64,000 nt of DNA from assembly GCA_034008185.1 (NCBI GenBank), contig CM067081.1:107765265-107829264 (forward strand), read 5' to 3'. The translations under genes were made by a program, and so were the position numbers. The stretch comes from Gorsachius magnificus (lineage: Eukaryota; Chordata; Aves; Pelecaniformes; Ardeidae). The notes beneath the pieces were generated by a model. The model saw only the letters and a list, made by a program, of their open reading frames with translations. It did no database searches and was not told where the DNA came from. Positions 1 through 11,083 of this stretch are shown here, piece after piece (positions within the stretch are counted from its first letter, which is position 1; each line of letters starts with the position of its first letter).

Positions 1-1023
1 GAACAGTTTCGGGTCGCCGCGATCACCCCTTCACCGAGGGGCACCCTCCCCGTGTCACACGGCGCACGAACACGCTCCCGGCGGCCCTTCCCCTCCCCGT
101 CTCCCAAAGTAGCACAAATCCTCAAGTAACCACATAGGTGACATCCGAAATAAATGAATAAATAGAAAATTTCGACACCACCCCCCCCCATGAACACCCA
201 GGAAACCCCGCCACGCCAGGGCCCCCAGGTGCGTGCCCTAGGGAGCGCTGCGCGGATGGGCACGTACAGATGCAAGAGGCCAACCCTGCCCAGCGGCGCA
301 GCCCCGGCCCCGCGCGCACACCTGCCTCCGCCCCCCTATTGCATCGCAAAAAGTCTCCGCATCCGCGCCCCCTCTCGCCCCCACCCACCCCCCTGCCGCC
401 GCCGCCACCCCCCGAGCGGGCGGGCGGGGGGGGGAGGAGGGCCGGTGCCCCCGCGGAGCGAGAGGAATCGGGTCTTCGCAAGAGGAGAGACCCGGACCGG
501 CGGACTTCAGGTCAATCTCCGACCGGCTCTACCGGCAGCGCTTCGCTCCGGTCCTGAGAATGAAGCCCTCGGGGCAGGCGCGATCCCTGACAGATAAATA
601 TTTTGGGGTGGGGGGGAGTTCTAATCGCTTGATCTCCCTCCCGCATTTGTCACCCCCCCCCCCAAAAGGCGAGACCCCATGCAAACCAGCTAAGTGCACT
701 TAGCGCCTTCCAGCTTTTTTTTTTTTTTTGGTTGTTGTTTTCGTTTTCCTCATAAATTATTCCTTCCCCGCCCGAAGACTTAAAAAAAAAAAAAAGAGGG
801 GGGGAGGAGGGGGCGATGAAGCAAGTTTTAGGTCCTTTTTAATTGGCTTCCAGGGTGACACATTGCTTTATTTTTTCTCCGTTTCTTTTCCGGTTCTCCG
901 TTAATCTGAGCAAGCAGGCAGTACAAGTAAGAATAATCATTAAAAAAAAAAAAAAAAACCAAAACCAAAAAACCACCCCAAAAAACCAACCAAAGCCAAA
1001 CCGAACAGCAGCCCCGCTCCTAC
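1..1023 (-). other. NCAM2: 5' part of NCAM2 intron 1
   Basis: This sequence follows the donor of the signal-peptide exon on the minus strand. The part nearest the exon (about 942-1001) is a low-complexity A/C tract on the plus strand, so T/G-rich in the transcript, beginning about 20 bases inside the intron. Bases 200-560 are very GC-rich and rich in CpG, forming part of the promoter CpG island. Homopolymer runs of C (near 650-662), T (near 715-730) and A (near 782-795) are present. No second exon is recognisable here; ORFs in this stretch look like by-products of the GC content. Confidence 0.75.
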
Positions 1024-1075
1024 CTTGCCCGCTACTGAGGAGCAATCCGAGCAGGTAGAGAGGCAGGAGGCTCAT
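1024..1075 (-). CDS. NCAM2: NCAM2 first coding exon (signal peptide), partial gene
   Basis: The ATG at 1075 (reading leftward) opens a 17-codon leader, MSLLPLYLLGLLLSSGQ, plus one base, then a GT donor (exon ...CAAG, intron GTAGGAG) at 1023-1022. The leader is a hydrophobic signal peptide. It closely resembles the start of vertebrate NCAM2 as I remember it: MSLL, then YLLGLL, then SSGQ. The phase-1 end with G as first codon base fits the Ala that follows in that family. NCAM2 is a neuronal cell-surface adhesion protein of the immunoglobulin superfamily, with Ig and fibronectin III domains, acting in homophilic adhesion and axon and synapse organisation. The rest of the gene lies beyond the left edge. 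This ATG has A at -3 and is preferred over an in-frame ATG at 1258, because only this start puts the hydrophobic segment at the N-terminus. The main doubt is that only 17 residues support the name. Confidence 0.82.
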
Positions 1076-1720
1076 GTTCAGGAGCTCCGCGCCGGTGGAC
1101 AGTTCCAAGTCGGAGGTGCTCAGCCCAGGCAAGCCCCGCTGCCGCCCGCCCGCGCAGCTCCGCACCCGCGGAGCGCCGCTCGCCAAGTGAGAGCCAGCGC
1201 CGCCCCGTGCCGCACTATATCGGGGAGGCAGCGGCCGCCGCGCAGAGGGCGGGCACACGGCGGGCCGCGCGGATCCCTCCGCGCTACAGGCAGAGCCGCA
1301 CCACCCTCGAGCGGCGGCGCCGGAAAATTCTTCCGCCGCCCTGCGAGGTGGATCGCAGCCTCCGCTCCCGGGGGGCTGAGGCGGCTCCTCCCCGCCGCCT
1401 CGCCGCCGCGGCGGCCCCTCGGAGCCCGCTTCCCCCGCGCTGCCGCCGCCGCCTGAGGGGAACCGCGCGGGGGGCGCGGGGCCGCCGGGGGGCCGGGGGG
1501 GGGGGCGCTGGGGCCCTGGCCCCCCCCGCCCCGGGGGCCGGGGGGGGCCCCCCGGCTGCCCACCAGGCTTGCGTTAGGGGGCGGCGGGCGCCAGTCGCTC
1601 GGTGCGCGGGAGCGGAGCCGGGGGGGGGTGCGCGGGCCCCGGCGGTTCCCCCGCTCCTTCCCCGTGCGGTGCCGTGCTGCAGCGTGGGTGGGAGCTGGGA
1701 GCCTCGCCTGGGGTCGCGTC
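1076..1720 (-). promoter_or_regulatory. NCAM2: CpG-island promoter and 5' UTR of NCAM2
   Basis: The block upstream of the NCAM2 ATG is extremely GC- and CpG-rich, with long G and C runs at about 1480-1555 and GGGCGG-like boxes, typical of a vertebrate CpG-island promoter. A weak TATA-like ATATAG lies on the minus strand at 1220-1215. If it is used, transcription would start near 1185-1190 and the 5' UTR would be about 110 bases. The actual start site cannot be read from sequence. GC content falls sharply after about 1720. Confidence 0.65.
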
Positions 1721-3990
1721 TTCGACTGAACCACGTTGGGTTTACGTTTGGGCCGTGTGGGGGAATTCACTCGTTTTGGCTTCTGTTCCTGGGACGGAGG
1801 GGGGGAAATACCTCTGCTATTTGCAGCTGCGTGAAATAAAAGCGGTAAAAAAATAAATCGCTTACCTTGATCTTGCTTTGTAAGGAAAAAAAAAAAAAAA
1901 AAGACTGCTCTACAGTAAAAAGAGGAAGAGGTGGATTCTTGTCCACCTTGACTTTGAAAAGGTAATGGGGGGGGGGGGGGGAGAGAGGTGTTAATTAAGC
2001 TATGGTCTCCAAAGCAGCTTCTACAAATTTGTCACCACCTGTATGATATACATGGAGATGGAAGTGGATTTATATTAATGTGAAGCGGTAGTGATAGAGT
2101 AGTTAATAAAAGATTCATCCAAATTAACACATCCCTAACAATTTTTCCAACCCTTTTTTTTTCTTTTTTTTTCCCCTTTTCAAGGGAATTTGGGTCTTGG
2201 GGAGGAGGAGGGAGACAAGAAGTCCCTTCGCAGAAACCTAATACAAATGGCACGACCAGTATCTTCAGCTTGGCTTGCTGCACAGTAGCCTTACAAAATT
2301 AGAAAACCCAGGAGGAGGAAACTGTGTAGTCAGATCTTGCTGGTATTGACGTGACAGGTGATAAAACTGAAGGTCTTTCCTCAGAAGACGATGTTTTGGG
2401 AGGCTTGGGAACACGTACAGAAAGTGCTGGTAGCAGGGAGAGCGAGAGCCTTGTGCCGTGGGCTGGTTAATCTACACCACGTAAATGAGAACCTTATTGC
2501 TCAACTACGCACCACGTGGCCCTGCTCTTGAAACTAAGGAATTTTGTACCCTAGTATGGAATGAACAGATTCATTTTCATGTATATTTAAGTGGGGATGG
2601 AACTGTAATTCCTCGTATGGTTTTGGAAATCCAAAATATGGCAACTTCAGCAAAGCCTTTTAGGTGAGAACTGGATTTATATTTAGGAGCCATTCTGCTC
2701 CTCAGTGTCGGGAGAGAAGCCTAATTGCAGAAACTTTTGGCTGGGGCCTTTAGCACAGGTTCAGGAAAGCTCCACAGAAGGAAGTATTCTGGTGAAGAAG
2801 TTTTCCCAGAAAGAAGGTTCTGTCAGCCCCGGTACCCGACTACAGAAATAGGCATCGCTAGTAGATTAATATGGAAAGGCGATGAAAACAAATACCAGAT
2901 AAAAACCTTAAAAGAAAAAGAAATATAATTCCTGCTGGGCAAAAAGCAAGAAACCCTCACTATGAAGTGGATAAGACGCCAAATCTGTCAAATTTATCTT
3001 TGGTTTTAAGGTGTTTGGAGCATTGCCACCCAGCAAAAGTGGAATAAACAGAGAAGACAAAAACAGTATTAATAAATAAAACCAAATAACTTGTATGCAT
3101 ACCTTAACATCTATTATAGTCTGCTTCAGTTAGGGGCCAAAGGTAGTACAGAGGCACCTCGATCTGCGCAGGTGCATAGGCTGAAATCCGCATACAGCAG
3201 ACACCCCACCAAGGCCCAATACAGAAGCCCCACAAGAACTGAACAGAAAGAATGCTACTGTTGCAAGTTTGCTTATTTTAGATCATAAATGTGATGAGTA
3301 TTACACCAGTGTCTGATCTGAGTGGCCAGTTCTTGTACCTTTGAAATGGGATGAGGATGCTTTGCTTCCAATCAGGATTCCTCATCCTGAGAAGTCTGCT
3401 TACCTGCTTGTCTGCAGCAGTGAACAGAGCCCGCCATGTAGACTGTCAGTGCCATTTTGCTACAGGATTTGGAGAAACCTTGTTTTAGTCCAGCTTCTCA
3501 AGGAAAAAAGGAAACATACTCTTTGCGTCCTGAAGCAGCAGAGTAGCAACAACAACAAAAGATAGACATAAATCTCAAAGATAATCACATTCTTGTAGTA
3601 CCGCTCTAAAAGAGAGAGAGGGACCTCACTGAAGGAAGAGGTGGCAGCCGATTTGTCCATCCAGTAGGCACGTAGCTCCAGGTACTCTCTCACATATACT
3701 GCCACCTAAAACGTACGTGTACACATCCTGAGACCGTGCAGCGGAGGGATGGAGAGGAGGGGACAAAGTACGTGAGTATGCAGGGCTTCATTGTTTCTGC
3801 TGCTTATGGAACAACTCATTTGTCATGGAAGAAAGATCTGTAAAAAAAGCATGTCATACTGAACCATAACAGCAAATCTCACTGAGATCACACAGAGATT
3901 AGAAAGACGCAGAAAAAGTGCTCAGCTTTTCTGCCATCCATATCTACATGACTCTTGGTGTGTGCGACTGTACATTAAATGAACCAAAAG
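1721..3990. other. Intergenic flank upstream of NCAM2
   Basis: No gene, RNA or classifiable repeat is recognised here. A 15-base G run lies at 1967-1981 and short A and T runs occur at about 1887-1903 and 2153-2172. The short ORFs show no known domain. Being within 3 kb of the CpG island, the stretch may carry proximal regulatory sites. Confidence 0.5.
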
Positions 3991-3992
3991 GT

Positions 3993-4052
3993 GAGCATTT
4001 CAAAGCGCTGTAAAGCACTAATTGGTATCAATAACAACACACCTGTAGTATG
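3993..4052 (-). repeat. Possible MIR-type SINE fragment
   Basis: The CAAAGCGCTGTAAAGCACTAATT stretch followed by ACAACA and CCTGT resembles the reverse complement of the 3' half of amniote MIR elements (the CAAAGCGCTTTACAAA region). Only about 60 bases are recognisable, so the call is tentative. Confidence 0.35.
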
Positions 4053-5669
4053 TGCCATTCTTCGGCTAATGGCATTTGTCTTCAAAGAGTGTGCTGTTTA
4101 CTGGGGGGAAGCCTGACATGGAGTTTAATGGCTGTGCTTAGAATGGGGAATTAGAAAACATGATTTCTGGGTAATGTCACAAGTGTAACAAACATGTTGG
4201 CAGAAAACAAAGACATTTTCATGCTACATATATTTTAAAAATAAGACCAGAAATAAACTACAATGAGCATTATCCCATGTGAACGGCCAAGAGGTGCAAC
4301 ATCAAGAAGCATAGTGATCATTCTGTTGGGGCAGCTATTCCAAAGGTGGAGAAATCAACTTTGATGGGTTTTCAAAGCAATTAAAGTACACCACCAGTGA
4401 CTGAAAAGGCTTGCCAGAAAAATCTTAGGGGAAAAGAAGGGAAAATATTAGCTAGTATTACATACATGTTTGATTAATACCTTAGATCTTTCGGAACACC
4501 GTACTCAGAATCTAAGTAGATACATCTGTAAGTTCCCTGTCTTTTACCTGTCGCACAATAGCCTCCAGCTTTCACAACTGTGCTGTCATATGCAGCTTTT
4601 CTCCTAAAAAGTTTTACTACCTATGAAGTTAGCAAAAAGACAGCAAGAATTCATTCTTTCCGGTGTTACCTACTTGTTTTGCTCAGTGGGATTGTTTATT
4701 CAGTAGCCTATCAGCTGGTATGAGTAAAAGTGGTAAAATTAGGCTCTGACAACAGAACCATTTTAAGCTGTCATCACTGCCCTTAAGTCAGTTTACAAGA
4801 ACCGAGGATCTGTATACTTGCTGTGACTGAAACTTGCTTGTCAAGAAACATCTCCATGGTGGTTTTGCAAGGATTACTTTATTTTTAAATTGATTGATGA
4901 TTGCATGTTCAATGCAAATGTAATTAAATACAGAAACTTAAATCTTGGTGATGATTTCATAATGGATGTTTATACTTGAAGCACACGTTTCCCTGTGGAC
5001 ACCCAAGTTGCCAAGAGATCCAGCTGGATTTGCTTACTTGTCTTACATAAACTGAAATGTTAAGGAGGCACCTTAAAATTAGCTGAGAATTTTAGGGGAA
5101 CTTATGATAATGGCACAGTTACAAAGAAAGCACAGAGATATCGTATGTCTAGATATACCTGGTGAAGAGTTGTAAGAAAATAGGCATGTCCTAGAGCAAT
5201 TATCAAATGTTTGGGGGACAGGAAATGAGAGAGAAAAGGAAAAGATAAAAGAGAAAATCCCCCTTCTTGCAAACCAAGTATCTTGCACTTGCAGGAAAAT
5301 GCCTTCTGCAGACAGGGTAATTTTCAGAGGTGCTCATAAACCAAATTGCTGATCATCTCCAAAGTGAGTAATTATCCCAAATAGAATGCTTTCCTATGAA
5401 CACTGAAAACACAATTAAAGTGGCACTAAGATAAATTATACAACAGTGAACAACAGCATTATTGTAGTGAGGAAATGATGCACAATAAACAAAAGACAGT
5501 TTCATAAATGTTTCCACTATTATGTTTCAATTAATTTAAAAAAATTTTTTGAGTCAAAAACATTGTTGCCACTCTGTTTCAAGTAATTTTAAATAAAGAA
5601 CTCTCCTTCCTGTTAGAGAAACTTAAAACTATCTTGAAATTATTCAGATACTCATGGATTTTGTGTAGG
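4053..5669. other. Intergenic, nothing recognised
   Basis: AT-rich sequence with frequent stops in all frames. I see no gene or repeat family that I can name. Confidence 0.5.
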
Positions 5670-5674
5670 GAGGA
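5670..5674. repeat. Target-site duplication of LTR A, left copy
   Basis: GAGGA, identical to 6238-6242 on the far side of the LTR. Confidence 0.85.
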
Positions 5675-6237
5675 TTTCCTGCTTTCGGCTGAGATAGAGT
5701 TAATTTTTTTCTAGTAGCTGGCATAGTGCTGTGTTTTGGATTTAGGATGAGAAGGATGTTGATAGCTCACTGATGTTTTAGTTGTTGCTGAGCAGGGCTT
5801 ACACCAGTCAAGGATTTTTTCAGCTTCCCATGCTCTGCCAGGTGCACAAGGAGCTGGGAGGGGGCACAGCCAGGACAGCTGACCCCAACTGGCCAAAGGG
5901 CTACTCCAGACCATATGACGTCATGCTCAAGGGGGAGTTAGCTGGGGGAGGAGGGAAGAGTGATCGCTTCTCGGGACGGGCTGGGCATCAGTCAGCGGGT
6001 GGTGAGCCATTGCATTGTGCATCACTTGTTTTGTATATTCCACATATTCTCTTACCATTATTATTAGTATTGTTATTATTATTCTTTTCCTCTGCTGCTT
6101 TATTAAACTGTCTTTATCTCAACCCATGGGTTTTACTTTTTTTTTTTTCCCAGTTCCTTTCCCCATCCCACTGAGGGAGGGGGAAAGTGAGCGAGTGGCT
6201 GTGTGGTGTTCAGCTGCCTGCCAGGTTAACCACGACA
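5675..6237 (+). mobile_element. Solo LTR of an ERVL-type endogenous retrovirus (LTR A)
   Basis: This 563-base unit matches the common avian LTR that begins TGTCCTGGTTTCGGCTG and ends AACCACGACA; here the first bases have decayed to TTTCCTGCTTTCGGCTG. It is flanked by a perfect 5-bp direct repeat, GAGGA, at 5670-5674 and 6238-6242. Five-base duplications are characteristic of ERVL-class integration. Inside are an intact CRE palindrome TGACGTCA at 5916-5923 and an ATTAAA polyadenylation signal at 6102-6107. No gag, pol or env sequence adjoins it, so it is a solo LTR left by recombination between the two LTRs of a provirus. ORFs within it are not genes. Confidence 0.88.
5916..5923. promoter_or_regulatory. 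CRE palindrome inside LTR A
   Basis: The perfect TGACGTCA octamer is the consensus site for CREB/ATF factors. It lies in the U3 part of the LTR. The corresponding site in LTR B reads TAACGTCA (on its own strand) and is one base off. Confidence 0.6.
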
Positions 6238-6242
6238 GAGGA
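6238..6242. repeat. Target-site duplication of LTR A, right copy
   Basis: GAGGA, identical to 5670-5674. Confidence 0.85.
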
Positions 6243-9200
6243 TAACTACCTGTAACATTTCTGGAACTGAATAATGACAAGGGCACACGTAAAATAACTT
6301 TGTCCAGGTAAAGACGACTTGCTTAATTTTTGAAGATAGCAAGGTTGCTTGAAATACAGTGTGCTAATTTGATTGCAATATAAAACGTTGTGCTGACGAA
6401 AGGAATCAATAAGCTAAATTTATATGTCTGAAGGAAGCATTGTACACTCGTGTGTCTAGTGCAGCAAAAGTAGCATTTGAGAGATGAGACGAGGTAACTT
6501 GTCTGAACTCTAGAGACAGATTTTTGTACCTTCCAGGTTACCACATTTCTAGATGTGTGACTCTATTCCTCTTCTCAGATCAGTCACTCAAAACCCATGA
6601 ACTCTCAACAGTCACTATCCCGTCACTATCAGCTTCAGATATTTGGGCAGGATTATGGGCACATTGTTTATTTTACCTGAGAATGAAACTGCCAGTGCTA
6701 AGGTGCTCCAGCTGGCTCAAATATAACTGCCAACATATTCAGCAGCATGGCAGGTGCGTACCTGCTTATGAACACCCTCACACACCTTTTCTTCATTCCC
6801 TTCTTTCCTATTAGTTAGACGTATTTTATTTCATAGAATTTCCAGAGCAAAAATCCTTTTTTTTCTTTTTTTTCCTTTTTTTAATCTGGGAATATTGTGG
6901 ATGCTACCAAAAAATGTTTCATAAATTACTACATCTCCTTAGCTCATTGGAACTGTCACCTTCAATCCTGACAGGTGTAAACACCTGCTTTTGATTACTG
7001 AAGTCCCACCAGCCATTTGTTATTGTCTCTTAGATAAAAATTATCCTTCCATGAACTGTATCACCATATCATGCAAGTACTAATATCTGGTTTAGTCCAG
7101 TATCAGTTAAGTTAATAAAAGGGACCTTCAAGAATATTTTATTACTGCAGTACTGAAGAAGAGACAAAAATATTTGCTAGCCTTAGCCAAGATGTGCAGA
7201 AGTTATTTCAGTATGTGGAACAGCAAAGAATGGTTGGTACATGGTGAGAATTTGAAGAGCAGTTGTCTTTAAAGCAGTTGTGTGTGCAAAAGACGAAAGT
7301 GGGACAAAATGTAAATTGCAATTCTTCAGCCATCCATACTTTCATTATCAGCAAAGACTAAAAACATACAAAATCCCAGACCGAAGAAAGGTTATCTGTA
7401 GAATGTAATATTAGACATAAAGTGAAATTTAGAAAGTTTATGGATACCTTCAGGTTACAGTCCTGTATTGTGATGCCAAATGTGCAGCACATTTTAAGCA
7501 CTGCACAGATTAAATAGATTAGTACAGGGAGACATCTGACTACCCTGATCCACATCACTGTCCTAGTTTTCACTGGAATCAGGTAATTATTGATTTATAT
7601 GTGATACAAGTGAACAAGGAGGTATGATGGCTGATACGGGGGATATCAACAGTCATGAAAGCTTTATGGAGGATTTAGGAATAAGTCTTTAGTTAAACAC
7701 GTAAATAAGGTGGGGAAAGGGAACACATATAATTTTGAGTATATTGATTTCTCCAAGTGATAAAAGAACTGTGTCCACAGCTCCAGTTCTCAACATGGAG
7801 GAAACATCATGATGAAAGTGTTCAGCTGTGAACTCAGGAAGAGATTGACTAAATAATGATGGAAAATTCAAAAGAATGTGGATTTTAACTCCAAACTGTT
7901 ATAAAGGCATGTGACCTAAACCCCATAGTTTATACCAAAACTTATCTTTTCATTTAATTTCAGACCCACAACTTCAGAAGTTCTTATTCGTGAGGAGACA
8001 TCTGCTCCTTTACTGAGATATTCTGAGCTCTTGACATCTTCTAGCATCTTTATACAGCAAGCAGTTTCAAAGGTTAGCTGTGTCGGTTACACAACATTTT
8101 CTTTCACTAGTTTTAAATTTGATGAGTTTTGAAAGATGAGTGCTCAGTTTGGTGTCTCTAGACACTGTATTATAAGAGTAAATATCCTCCTATATATTTT
8201 CCAAATGGGATGATCCCAATTTATTCGTTATCTCACCTGCTTTTCTTCCTGTCTTTCTAAAATGTTTTTCATTATCTGTCAATGTCTGTTATAAACCTTA
8301 GTAAGGCAAGGAATTAAGCACAGTATTGCAGATGAGAACCAACTTATGATTTATAATGAATTATTTTTAAACCCACAGATAGAGGGGTTTTGGCAGCAGC
8401 TGCCTTGGTCACCTTTCAACTCACTTCAAAGCCAGATTGCTATACCGCACATATCTTCCATATTTTTTTAAAAAAATATTGTCTTTATGGAAAAATTTTA
8501 AATACAATTCCAAGATCTTTAAGTAGAAAAGGCAACTCCTTTTTTTATTGCTCTCTTGTTCCGTTTTTCAATGTAAATAATGAATGCTTTCTAGTAAATA
8601 ACCATGTGAGTTGGGAAATGTCAGGGTGTTACGACATTTGTCTTAAAAAGGGGGGAAAATCTTGTATTTTTAAACAAATCTATGTTATCCAAAGTACATG
8701 GACATATAAAATAGGATTTTGCTTCAGAGACACATAATTTTCCAGATGCTTTTTTTTTTTCATCCATTTGAGATATTTTTTTTTTACCCACATTAACAGA
8801 GTGTGGTGTTTAAAAAAAATTGTTATGGAGCAGTACATCTTGTAGGGCACTAAAAATTCTCTGGGCAAGGCAAAACTCACTTGGAAAGATATATAACTTA
8901 AAATAAGGAAGCAAATAACCAATCATTACATAAATATGTTGGTGAGAACCATACTGAAATTAAATGTATCTAAAATAATAACAGTTGTTTTTACAATACA
9001 TTTTCTTATGCCTTTTTATCATTCATTTCTTCTGTGTAGATGTAGTTATAAATAAATAACGGGAGTGAAAAATAAATTTTGAAAGAGAACTTTTACACCA
9101 ACTTTAATAGAGTTAAAATTTGAATGCACTTTTTAAATTACATGAATAATTAATTTAATATGTTGGTTTGGGAGAGGTTGTATTTGCAAATTTTATCAGA

Positions 9201-9999
9201 GAGAGAAACATGTTCCATAGATCTATGTGTAACAAGCTGAAAACTTGAGAAAAATCTAACTGGAATATAAACTTTAAAATATATGAAGGCCTAAATTTTC
9301 CTGACTGTTTTATGTGAGTAGGCCTCAACCTTCCCAGAACCTGACTGGCCCTGTGAAGCATAAAGAACTCTTTCTACTGAAATACTTGTAAAATGAGGCC
9401 CACAAAGATCTAGTTCCAGGTGTTTCAGTTCCTGTTTTCAGGTACACATGATGTCTATGCATATCTTCAGGCTCTTTAAACTTGGACTATTCAACAGTGA
9501 TAGTTTATTTATGCTCCAGAACAGCTGGAAGCACAGCAAATGAGATTGGTACTCAGAATTAAGCTCAGGTCATCCTTCTGGCAATTTCTGCTGTAATTTA
9601 GACCCAGCATTTAACAATATTTTAAAAAAATATAAGAAACCTCTCTTACTACTTTATAGGTGGAAACTTCTGAGTTCTAGATACGTCCTTTGAAAATAAA
9701 AAGAACATTTTAAAATTTCACAATTGCCATAGATAAGGCATGATGCTGCAAAATACTTACATTAATACAGAAGAAGCAAGACCATCAGGGAAAACAAGCT
9801 AAGAAATCCTTTTTTGCAACAACTGTGCCAATAACACTGATTAAATCATCAGTTATGTTTCTGACAAACAAGAGAAATCAGTGTACTGTATATATTGCTG
9901 TGCTGACTTGTTCTTCATAGGAAAAAGAAAGGGCGGAGTGTTGGGAAGGATCAATATTTGTCAGAAGGAGTGTTAGAAAGGGAAAAATATTATATAAGG

Positions 10000-10054
10000 G
10001 TTTAATGAAAATTCTTTTTAAAAAAATGTTTAATGAAAATTCTTTTTAAAAAAT
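10000..10054 (+). repeat. Tandem duplication, about 28 bp x 2
   Basis: The unit beginning GTTTAATGAAAATTC occurs at 10000-10027 and again at 10028-10054, with one A fewer in the second copy's A run. It looks like a recent local duplication. Confidence 0.85.
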
Positions 10055-10073
10055 ATTTTTCTTGAGGATTTTC

Positions 10074-10095
10074 TGTTTGTTTGTTTGTTTGTTTA
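10074..10095 (+). repeat. (TTTG)n simple repeat
   Basis: About five GTTT units in tandem, just downstream of the 28-bp duplication. Confidence 0.85.
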
Positions 10096-10394
10096 ATTTA
10101 GCAACTCAGCAGAACATAACCAAAACCTGTAGAAAGAATTCAAAACTGGTTTAGGCCTGGTTTGTTCCCTCTACTCAGAAATACAGGGGATCAACACCCA
10201 CTGAAGGGGTATGGAAATAAATAGTACCTCATGGCATTGTCTGCTTTGGACCCAGGGTACTTCCTGAAGTAAAAATTATTGTTTTACTTGGGACTGTCAG
10301 TGTTGGCAGAAAAGATCATAAAGGATCGTACACAAAGTTTGCATCAAAGATTCCTTTGCAGAAGAAAGGAATTAGAGACTTCCAGCAGAAGCGA

Positions 10395-11083
10395 AGAAAA
10401 CAACTTGGTACAGAAGGCCCCGGGGCTCCTGGTAGACACCAAGCTGACCAGGAGCCAGCAATGAGCCCTCATGGCAAAGAAGACCAGCGACCTCCTCAGC
10501 TACGTTATGCAGAACATTTCCAGCAGATCAAGGGACATGATCCTTCCCTCTTCTCAGCCCTGGTGAGACACATTTGTAATGCTGGGTCCAGTGCTGGGTT
10601 CCCCAGTACAAGATAGACAGAGATGTATTGGAGCGAATCCAGCTCAGGGCCACAAGAATAAGTAAGGGCATGGAGCATCTGATATACAAGGAGAGGCTGA
10701 GACAGCTGGGAGTATTCAGCCTGGAACAGAAAAAGTTTGGGGGGATTTTATCAGTGTGTAAAAATGTATGATGGAAGACAGGAAAGAAGGGGGAGCCGCG
10801 CTCTTCTCAGTGGTGCCTAGTGATGGGGCAAGAGACAATGGGCACAAACTGAAATACAGGAAACACCATTTAAAATCAAGATAAATCTTCTACTTTGAGG
10901 ATGGTTTCCTAAAGAGATTGTTGAAGTCTCTGTCTCTAGAGATACTCAAAACCTGACTGGACACGGTCCTGGTCAACCTGCTTTGGCCGACCTTGCTTGA
11001 TCAAGAGTGTTGGACTAGAGGATCTCAAGAAGTACTTTCCCACCTCAGCCCTTCCGTGATTCTCTGACTCTGTCCTATGATTC
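10395..11083 (+). mobile_element. CR1 LINE, 5'-truncated 3' end, degraded
   Basis: The sequence follows the C-terminal end of CR1 ORF2 and its 3' UTR. Recognisable parts are the GACACCAAGCTGACC stretch, the GGCAATGGG-like segment near 10836, a GACTGGACACGGTCCTGG segment near 10955, the GTTGGACTAGAGGATCTC tail and the terminal CCGTGATTCTCTGACTCTG, a decayed form of the ATTCTGTGATTCTG repeat that ends CR1. Frames are broken repeatedly. The 3' end resembles that of the longer CR1 at 22.1-25.6 kb, suggesting the same older subfamily. The left boundary is approximate. Confidence 0.85.

Larger units (their letters stand above)
6243..10394. other. Intergenic, AT-rich; small tandem repeats near the right end
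   Basis: No gene or large repeat is recognised. ORFs are short and lack known domains. Two small tandem structures at 10000-10095 are listed separately. Confidence 0.5.

Noticed and set aside
122..597. Overlapping ORFs of 95-135 codons at the left end, both strands
   Set aside because: They lie in a CpG island inside NCAM2 intron 1. Their Pro/Arg/Gly-rich translations are what GC-rich DNA gives by chance, with no domain or splice structure.
839..1023. Reading the NCAM2 leader ORF straight through to 839 as one protein
   Set aside because: After SSGQ the translation becomes a poly-Phe/Lys-like product of a homopolymer tract; the GT donor at 1023 is the sensible end.
1120..1839. ORFs of 210-216 codons in the CpG island
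   Set aside because: Opposite-strand ORFs share the same GC-rich DNA and read as low-complexity Arg/Pro/Ala. Length is explained by the scarcity of stop codons in GC-rich sequence.
5782..6245. ORFs of 76-130 codons within LTR A
   Set aside because: They lie in a solo LTR, which carries regulatory sequence rather than genes.
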